This document shows positions 58,673-64,000 of a stretch of 64,000 nt of DNA, in pieces; position 1 is the stretch's first letter, and each line of letters begins with the position of its first letter. Both the position numbers and the translations under genes were made by a program. Location: positions 1-64,000 of the forward strand of contig JBGVPL010000042.1 in the NCBI GenBank assembly GCA_045126975.1. The letters are read 5' to 3'. This DNA is from Aphodosoma sp045126975 (GTDB lineage: Bacteria > Bacteroidota > Bacteroidia > Bacteroidales > Paludibacteraceae). The notes beneath the pieces are model-generated. The model was given only the letters and a program-made list of their open reading frames with translations. It was not told where the DNA came from and made no database searches.

Positions 58673-58680
58673 CAAAGTTA
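58673..58680 (-). promoter_or_regulatory. -7 box of rplS
   Basis: TAACTTTG on the minus strand, about 80 bases before the ATG. Confidence 0.6.
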
Positions 58681-58805
58681 CAACTTTTTTTTCATTCCCA
58701 CAACATTTTAAGTTGAAAGTTGAAAATTGAAAGTTGAAATTCACCATAACCCATCACAAACAAGAAAATAAATAACTAAATAACAATAACTTATACATTA
58801 AAAAA

Positions 58806-58838
58806 CAAAAAAGTAGCAAGTCCTAAAACTTGCTACTC
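58806..58838 (-). terminator. Terminator of tonB
   Basis: Minus strand stem AGTAGCAAGT/ACTTGCTACT followed by six T. Confidence 0.88.
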
Positions 58839-58899
58839 TCTATCTTTATTTATAACAAGAGTTCTCGCTACTCGCTACTAACTACTCGTTACTATAATA

Positions 58900-59589
58900 T
58901 TATTGCAAACGGAATGACACTGGCACTGTATATTTACAAGACACAGCTTTACCACGTTGTTTACCTGGTTTCCAGTTAGGCATGTTTTCAATCAAACGAA
59001 CAGCCTCACGGTCCAATGATTTATCTACACCACGTACAACTACGATATCGCGGATAGTACCATCTTTCCATACAGTAAATTGACAGATAACACGACCTTG
59101 AATACCATTTTCAGCAGCCACAACTGGGTAACGTACGTTATCAGAGAAGTATTTCATCAATTTAGCCATACCACCAGGGAATTCAGGCATCTCTTCTACC
59201 ACCATAAACACCTCTTCAATCTCCTCTTCTTCCTCTTCTTCTTCGATAACTACTTGTTTAATTTCAACAACTTCATCTTTTTTATCTTCAGATGAGAAAT
59301 CAACGTCTTTAGTTTCAACGTCATCTTCCACAATCTTAATCTCTTCGATTACTTCTGGCACCTCTTCTGGTTCTGGAGGTGGTGGAGGAGTCTCTTCTTG
59401 GAATGTTTGGTCGATTTGAATTTCTTCCTCAATAAGGAAATCTTCATTCTCAACTTCGTGAACTGTAATTTCACGTTGTGTCCACTCAAAAGCAGTGTAC
59501 AAAATAGCCAAAGCAACAATCAAACCCATGAATACAAAGGTCAATCGTTTATCTTCCAAATTGGCTTTTGGTGATTTTTTTATTTCCAT
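58900..59589 (-). CDS. tonB: TonB-family energy transducer
   Basis: Transfers proton-motive energy from ExbB/ExbD to outer-membrane receptors. 229 residues: cytoplasmic tail, membrane segment (LTFVFMGLIVALAILYTAF), Pro-rich TPPPPPEPEEVPEV, a very acidic linker with a run of Glu, and the TonB C-terminal domain (NGIQGRVICQFTVWKDGTIR, DKSLDREAVRLIENMPNWKP, YTVPVSFRLQ). ExbB/ExbD are not adjacent. A -7 box at 59626-59633. Confidence 0.92.
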   Translation of the reverse strand: MEIKKSPKANLEDKRLTFVFMGLIVALAILYTAFEWTQREITVHEVENEDFLIEEEIQIDQTFQEETPPPPPEPEEVPEVIEEIKIVEDDVETKDVDFSSEDKKDEVVEIKQVVIEEEEEEEEIEEVFMVVEEMPEFPGGMAKLMKYFSDNVRYPVVAAENGIQGRVICQFTVWKDGTIRDIVVVRGVDKSLDREAVRLIENMPNWKPGKQRGKAVSCKYTVPVSFRLQ

Positions 59590-59625
59590 ACTTATATTTG
59601 ATTATAATTATACAAAATAACTTCG

Positions 59626-59633
59626 CAAATGTA
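59626..59633 (-). promoter_or_regulatory. -7 box of tonB
   Basis: TACATTTG on the minus strand, about 37 bases before the ATG. Confidence 0.5.
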
Positions 59634-59911
59634 CACATTTTTTTTCACATAACACACTCTTTTTTGCTTTTTTTTTGATTTTATATTTTTTTTACACACA
59701 TTTCAAATATAACCTGCTGACTACACGCAAATTAACCACAACCCACTTACAAAACATCCAACAAAATCACTCCCAAATACAACTACAAATCAACTCATTC
59801 TCAAAACAAAACCTACTACCAAAAGGAACAAAAAACACCTATTTTTTCACAAAATCACAATTAACGAATACAAAACAGATTACATACCTCAAAAATCTAA
59901 ACTTTTTTTCG

Positions 59912-59919
59912 TAACTTTG
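59912..59919 (+). promoter_or_regulatory. -7 box of uvrA
   Basis: TAACTTTG, about 83 bases before the ATG. Confidence 0.55.
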
Positions 59920-60001
59920 CAAAAATCATAAATATTCTCTCAATTTTTTCGACAAGCGAAACAAAAAATTCTAAACTCTCAACTCTTAACTCTCAACTAT
60001 A

Positions 60002-62818
60002 ATGAAAATATCACTACTCGGTGCCAGAGTGCACAACCTAAAAAATATCGATGTAACCATTCCACGCAACGCCCTAACCGTCATAACAGGCCTTAGTGGC
60101 AGTGGCAAGTCGTCCCTCGCTTTCGACACCATCTATGCCGAAGGTCAACGTCGCTATATCGAAACTTTTTCGGCATACGCACGCCACTTCATCGGCAACA
60201 TAGAACGCCCCGACATCGACGAAATCACAGGCCTCAGCCCCGTAATCGCCATCGAACAAAAAACCACTAACAAAAACCCTCGTTCCACTGTCGGCACCGT
60301 TACCGAAATCTACGACTTCCTCCGTCTGCTCTACGCGCGCGCAGGCGTCGCCTATAGCTATATATCTGGGCAACCGATGATTAAATACTCCGACGAGCAA
60401 ATCCTCGACCTCATCCTCAAAGACTACGACGGTCAAGCCATATACCTTCTCGCACCCGTTGTCCGCAACCGCAAAGGCCACTACAAAGAACTCTTCGAAA
60501 GCATACGCAAAAAGGGCTATCCTAATGTACGCGTCGATGGCATAATGCAAGAAATCTATGCCGGAATGAAACTCGACCGCTACCACAACCACGACATCGA
60601 GGTAGTCATCGACAAGCTCAAAGTAGAGACGCAATACATTGCGTCTCAAGAAGATTCACGTTCCCAACGCCTCAAAAAAAGCATCGAAAAAGCAATGGAC
60701 ATGGGCGAAGGCATCATGATGATTCTCACCCGCGACGGCGAACAAACTCGTTTCCTCTCGCGTCACCTCATGGACCCTACCACAGGGCTCTCATACAACG
60801 AACCCGCACCTCACAATTTCTCTTTCAACACACCTAAGGGTGCATGCCCTCACTGCAAAGGTCTCGGCACAGTCAATCAAATCGACTTCGAAAAAATCAT
60901 CCCCGACAAAAGCCTCTCTATCGCAACAGGTGGCATCGTCCCTCTCGGCAAAGAGCGCAGTTCTATGATTTTCTGGCAAATCAATGCCATTGGCGAGAAA
61001 TATGGCTTCACTACTAAAACTCCGATTGCTGAAATCCCCGAAGAAGGCCTCGATGAAATTCTCAATGGCTCTACCGAAGAACTCCTAATCTCAAACTCAG
61101 CCATTGGCACCGACACCAACTATCGCACTCGCTACGAAGGCCTTATACATTATATATCTATCCAACAAGAAGATGGCTCATCCACCGAACAGCGCTGGGC
61201 TGACTCCTTCTACACCCCTGTCGTATGTCCTCATTGCAACGGCACTCGCCTCAATCGCGAGGCTCTCAGTTTCCGCATTGCCGACAAAAACATTGCAGAA
61301 CTTGCCAACATGCAACTCGACGAACTCTACGAATGGCTTGCCTCTGCCGAGAAGCAAATGGACAAACGCCAACGCCAAATAGGTGCCGAAATCATAAAAG
61401 AAATCCGCACTCGACTCAAATTCCTCCTCGATGTAGGTCTTGGCTATCTTGCCCTCTCACGCTCATCCGCCACTCTTTCAGGTGGCGAAAGCCAACGTAT
61501 CCGACTCGCCACACAAATTGGTAGTCAGCTTGTTAACGTACTATACATCCTCGATGAGCCAAGTATCGGCTTGCACCAACGCGACAATATTCGCCTCATC
61601 AACTCACTCAAAGAACTCCGCGACGTAGGCAACTCTGTCATCGTTGTCGAACACGATGAAGACATGATGCGAGCAGCCGACTACATCGTCGATATGGGTC
61701 CAGGTGCAGGTCGTCTCGGCGGACATGTCGTATTTCAGGGCAAATTCAAAGACATGCTCAAAACCGACACTCTCACAGCACGTTACCTCTCTGGCAAAAC
61801 ATCTATACCTATTCCAACCGAACGCCGTCAGGGCAACGGACACCACCTTCGCCTCATAGGTGCACGTGGCAACAACCTCAAAAACGTAACTCTCGACATA
61901 CCGCTCGGCACCCTCACCTGCATTGCTGGCGTATCAGGTAGTGGCAAATCATCACTCATCAACAGCACTTTACGCCCAATCCTCACCCGCCACTTCTATC
62001 GTAGCAAAGAAGAACCACTACCTTACGACTCTATCGAAGGCATAGAATATATCGACAAAGTAGTTACGGTAGACCAAGAGCCTATCGGTCGCACACCACG
62101 TTCTAATCCAGTCACTTACACAGGCATTTTCAATGACATCCGTAATCTCTTCGCCGGACTACCCGAAGCCAAAATCCGTGGCTACAAACCCGGTCGTTTC
62201 TCTTTCAATGCCAAAGGCGGACGTTGCGAAGTATGCTCTGGCAATGGTATGAAGAAAATCGAAATGAACTTCCTACCCGACGTCTATGTGCCTTGCGAAG
62301 CCTGCGGAGGCAAACGCTACAACCGCGAAACCCTCGAAGTCCGTTTCAAAGGCAAATCTATTGCCAACGTACTCGATATGACTATCAATCAAGCAGTTGA
62401 ATTCTTTGAAAATATGCCTACCTTTGTCCACAAACTCCAAACCCTACAGGATGTAGGTCTCGGCTATGTCAAACTCGGACAAAGCTCCACAACTCTCTCC
62501 GGCGGAGAAAGCCAACGCGTAAAACTTGCCACCGAACTCGCAAAACGCGACACAGGCCACACGCTCTACATTCTCGACGAGCCAACCACAGGCCTACACT
62601 TCGAAGACATCAAGGTCCTCATAAACGTACTCCAACGCCTCGTTTCTCGTGGCAATACCGTTATCGTCATTGAGCACAACCTCGATGTTCTCCGCCAAGC
62701 CGACCACCTTATCGACCTCGGTCCTGAGGCAGGCAAACGCGGTGGCGAAATCGTAGCCACAGGTACCCCTGAAGAGATAAAAAAACTCAATATAAGCCCA
62801 ACAGCCCCATACTTATGA
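60002..62818 (+). CDS. uvrA: Excinuclease ABC subunit A
   Basis: Damage-sensing ATPase of nucleotide excision repair. 938 residues, full length. Two ABC modules: Walker A GLSGSGKSSLAFDTIYAEGQ and VSGSGKSSLINSTLRP, signatures LSGGESQRIRLATQIGSQ and LSGGESQRVKLATELAKR, Walker B YILDEPSIGLHQRD and YILDEPTTGLHFED. Zinc modules CPHCKGLGTV, CPHCNGTRLN and CEVCSGNGMKKIEMNFLPDV followed by CEACGGKRYN. At residues about 208-215 a GAGACGC palindrome (60626-60647) adds ETQYIAS in the UvrB-binding region; the frame is kept. Own promoter and terminator. Confidence 0.98.
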   Translation: MKISLLGARVHNLKNIDVTIPRNALTVITGLSGSGKSSLAFDTIYAEGQRRYIETFSAYARHFIGNIERPDIDEITGLSPVIAIEQKTTNKNPRSTVGTVTEIYDFLRLLYARAGVAYSYISGQPMIKYSDEQILDLILKDYDGQAIYLLAPVVRNRKGHYKELFESIRKKGYPNVRVDGIMQEIYAGMKLDRYHNHDIEVVIDKLKVETQYIASQEDSRSQRLKKSIEKAMDMGEGIMMILTRDGEQTRFLSRHLMDPTTGLSYNEPAPHNFSFNTPKGACPHCKGLGTVNQIDFEKIIPDKSLSIATGGIVPLGKERSSMIFWQINAIGEKYGFTTKTPIAEIPEEGLDEILNGSTEELLISNSAIGTDTNYRTRYEGLIHYISIQQEDGSSTEQRWADSFYTPVVCPHCNGTRLNREALSFRIADKNIAELANMQLDELYEWLASAEKQMDKRQRQIGAEIIKEIRTRLKFLLDVGLGYLALSRSSATLSGGESQRIRLATQIGSQLVNVLYILDEPSIGLHQRDNIRLINSLKELRDVGNSVIVVEHDEDMMRAADYIVDMGPGAGRLGGHVVFQGKFKDMLKTDTLTARYLSGKTSIPIPTERRQGNGHHLRLIGARGNNLKNVTLDIPLGTLTCIAGVSGSGKSSLINSTLRPILTRHFYRSKEEPLPYDSIEGIEYIDKVVTVDQEPIGRTPRSNPVTYTGIFNDIRNLFAGLPEAKIRGYKPGRFSFNAKGGRCEVCSGNGMKKIEMNFLPDVYVPCEACGGKRYNRETLEVRFKGKSIANVLDMTINQAVEFFENMPTFVHKLQTLQDVGLGYVKLGQSSTTLSGGESQRVKLATELAKRDTGHTLYILDEPTTGLHFEDIKVLINVLQRLVSRGNTVIVIEHNLDVLRQADHLIDLGPEAGKRGGEIVATGTPEEIKKLNISPTAPYL
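60626..60647. repeat. GAGACGC palindrome inside uvrA
   Basis: GAGACGCAATA/CATTGCGTCTC, one mismatch from perfect symmetry. Encodes ETQYIAS, the same peptide as in the SPOR protein. Confidence 0.9.
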
Positions 62819-62843
62819 ATTGAGAATTAAGAATTGAGAAATA

Positions 62844-62875
62844 AAAAAATCCTGCTTAGTCAAGCAGGATTTTTT
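62844..62875. terminator. Bidirectional terminator
   Basis: Stem AATCCTGCTT/AAGCAGGATT, loop AGTC, with A-run and T-run, between convergent uvrA and the transporter gene. Confidence 0.92.
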
Positions 62876-62900
62876 ATTACTATTTACTAATTACTCATTA

Positions 62901-64000
62901 CTATTTCTTTCCATAGTTAGGGTCAAGTTTGCGATATGCAAAGAATGTTACCACAAATGTAGCAATACAACAAGCCATCACCATCCAGAAGAAATCAACA
63001 TAACCCAAAGCTTCTTGAATATAACCCGCAAACATACCAGGTATGAGCATACTCATTGCCATAAATGCAGTACAGATAGAATAATGCGAAGTTTTAGATT
63101 TTCCTTCTGAGAAGAACATCATATAGAGCATATAGGCAGTGAAACCAAAACCATAACCAAATTGCTCAATTGAAATAGCAGCAGATATAATCCAAATATT
63201 TGTTGGTTGATAAATAGCCAAATAAACAAATGCCAAACAAGGCAATGTCATACCTAATGCCATAAGCCAAAGAGCTTTTTTCAAACCCACTCGTGAGGCA
63301 TAAACACCACCTAAAATACCGCCTAGAGTAAGAAAAATAACACCTATAGTGCCATAAGCAACACCTGTACTTGCTGTAGTCATACCAAGACCTCCAACCT
63401 CAGGTGATGCAAGCAAGAATGGCATACATAGTTTCAACAAGAAACCTTCAGGCAAACGATAGAGAAGCATAAATACGATAGCCAACCACACACCTGGTTT
63501 CTTGAAATAAGTTGCAAATGTACGACCAAACTCCATTACGATAGCGCTTGCAGTTGGTTTTTCGCCTTCAAGAACTGAAGCATCCGCCTTTGGTTTCGGA
63601 AGGATAAATGTATGATATAAAGTCAATGCGCACATAATCACAGCACAAACTACCATTGTTATTTGCCACGACATTGGTATATTTCCAGTTTTTGCTTCTA
63701 TCGTACCTGCAATATATACAACTACACCATTGCCAAAAATCGTTGCCAAACGATAGAATGTACTACGAATACCTACGAAAGCAGCTTGATCACCTGGGTT
63801 CAGTGCAATCATATAAAATCCATCAGCCGCAATGTCGTGAGTCGCCGAAATAAATGCTGTTATAATAAATATCAACAATGTAATATAGAAAAGACTAATC
63901 GGTGTTTGTCCAGATGCAATCACCTCTGCCGATGGGAATGGAATTGTTGCTACAAGCAATACAAACAACGCCGACATCAAAATTTGCATTGTAACTGTCC
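62901..64000 (-). CDS. AmpG-like MFS permease (5' part lies outside the window)
   Basis: The frame is open to the window edge, so the Met at 63989 is probably internal; 366 residues are visible. About 10 membrane segments. AmpG/PAT-type stretches: ISATHDIAADGFYMIALNPG, AAFVGIRSTFYRLATIFGNG, LLYRLPEGFLLKLCMPFLL, and AISIEQFGYGFGFTAYMLYM. AmpG relatives import muropeptides for cell-wall recycling; this function is probable, not proven. Confidence 0.85.
   Translation of the reverse strand, partial: TVTMQILMSALFVLLVATIPFPSAEVIASGQTPISLFYITLLIFIITAFISATHDIAADGFYMIALNPGDQAAFVGIRSTFYRLATIFGNGVVVYIAGTIEAKTGNIPMSWQITMVVCAVIMCALTLYHTFILPKPKADASVLEGEKPTASAIVMEFGRTFATYFKKPGVWLAIVFMLLYRLPEGFLLKLCMPFLLASPEVGGLGMTTASTGVAYGTIGVIFLTLGGILGGVYASRVGLKKALWLMALGMTLPCLAFVYLAIYQPTNIWIISAAISIEQFGYGFGFTAYMLYMMFFSEGKSKTSHYSICTAFMAMSMLIPGMFAGYIQEALGYVDFFWMVMACCIATFVVTFFAYRKLDPNYGKK

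Larger units (their letters stand above)
58595..58899. other. Gap between rplS and tonB
   Basis: 305 bases. Contains the rplS -7 box (58673-58680), GAAAGTT heptamers (58711-58738) and the tonB terminator (58806-58838). Nothing else seen. Confidence 0.7.
59590..60001. other. Divergent promoter region of tonB and uvrA
   Basis: 412 AT-rich bases. tonB -7 box TACATTTG (59626-59633, minus), uvrA -7 box TAACTTTG (59912-59919, plus) and heptamers AACTCTC/AACTCTT at 59972-59998. An open frame at 59675 has no protein-like features. Confidence 0.65.

Noticed and set aside
59675..59914. 79-codon open frame in the tonB-uvrA gap
   Set aside because: AT-rich Asn/Thr/Gln-biased sequence overlapping the uvrA promoter, no motif or conservation expected.

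Overview
The window reads as a chromosomal segment of a low-GC member of the Bacteroidales (phylum Bacteroidota). Two things point there. Many genes are preceded by the Bacteroidetes-type -7 box TAnnTTTG (for example at 1071, 8138, 11466, 54632 and 59912). The gene content is also characteristic: DUF4954, DUF3078, DUF6427-like, a SPOR-domain lipoprotein-like protein, a C26-M19 peptidase fusion, sufC/D/S, and glycine-lipid type acyltransferases. I saw no tRNA, rRNA, CRISPR array, phage or insertion sequence.

Layout. 1-11222 (minus strand) is housekeeping: rpoN (cut by the window edge), folE, SPOR protein, C26-M19 peptidase, ABC-2 permease, cls, ribD, xseB, xseA, mnmA. 11576-23762 (plus) carries an M3 oligopeptidase lipoprotein, a DUF6427-like membrane protein, sufC-sufD, an APC permease, sufS, and an acyltransferase followed by two tandem GlsB-like N-acyltransferases. 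23794-27422 holds a small helix-turn-helix-like protein, a membrane Ser/Thr kinase and an AAA/DUF4143 ATPase. 27423-41382 is an AT-rich accessory region. It contains a structured RNA, a lipoprotein, an operon built around a repeated FG-unit domain (29869-33937), an AAA/DUF234 ATPase on the other strand, and a run of pcp, a beta-barrel, an ion channel, a peptidase, two unknown proteins and an EcsC-TerB protein. 41464-54448 (minus) is mixed: DUF3078, hflX, recF, DUF4954, hisS, waaA, a FISUMP-type lipoprotein behind a second copy of the structured RNA, an ADP-ribosylglycohydrolase-macrodomain fusion, a Nudix regulator and a winged-helix protein. 54743-64000 has an aspartate kinase, DUF2461, a LolC/E-like permease, rplS, tonB, uvrA and the end of an AmpG-like transporter.

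The most interesting signals are these. (1) Two homologous rod-shaped RNAs (27614-27838 plus, 51788-51995 minus) share covarying stems, a shared 3' sequence block and the same GCGAGAA-type terminator, and each lies just upstream of a lipoprotein gene. (2) The FG-unit operon has four intercistronic hairpins with compensatory base changes, and its large protein ends in a TerB-like domain. (3) There is a heavy load of short repeats inside conserved genes. These are 7-bp tandem arrays, a 51-bp element read in two different frames in two genes, and a GAGACGC palindrome that puts nearly the same peptide into UvrA, a SPOR protein and a DUF3078 protein. This resembles, by analogy, Rickettsia palindromic elements and cyanobacterial heptamer repeats.

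How genes work together. sufC/D/S build Fe-S clusters (sufB is not in the window). The acyltransferase plus GlsB-like pair fits glycine/ornithine-type aminolipid synthesis. recF, uvrA, xseA and xseB serve DNA repair. folE and ribD begin pterin and riboflavin synthesis. The function of the accessory region is unknown; a membrane-stress or defence-like role is inference only.
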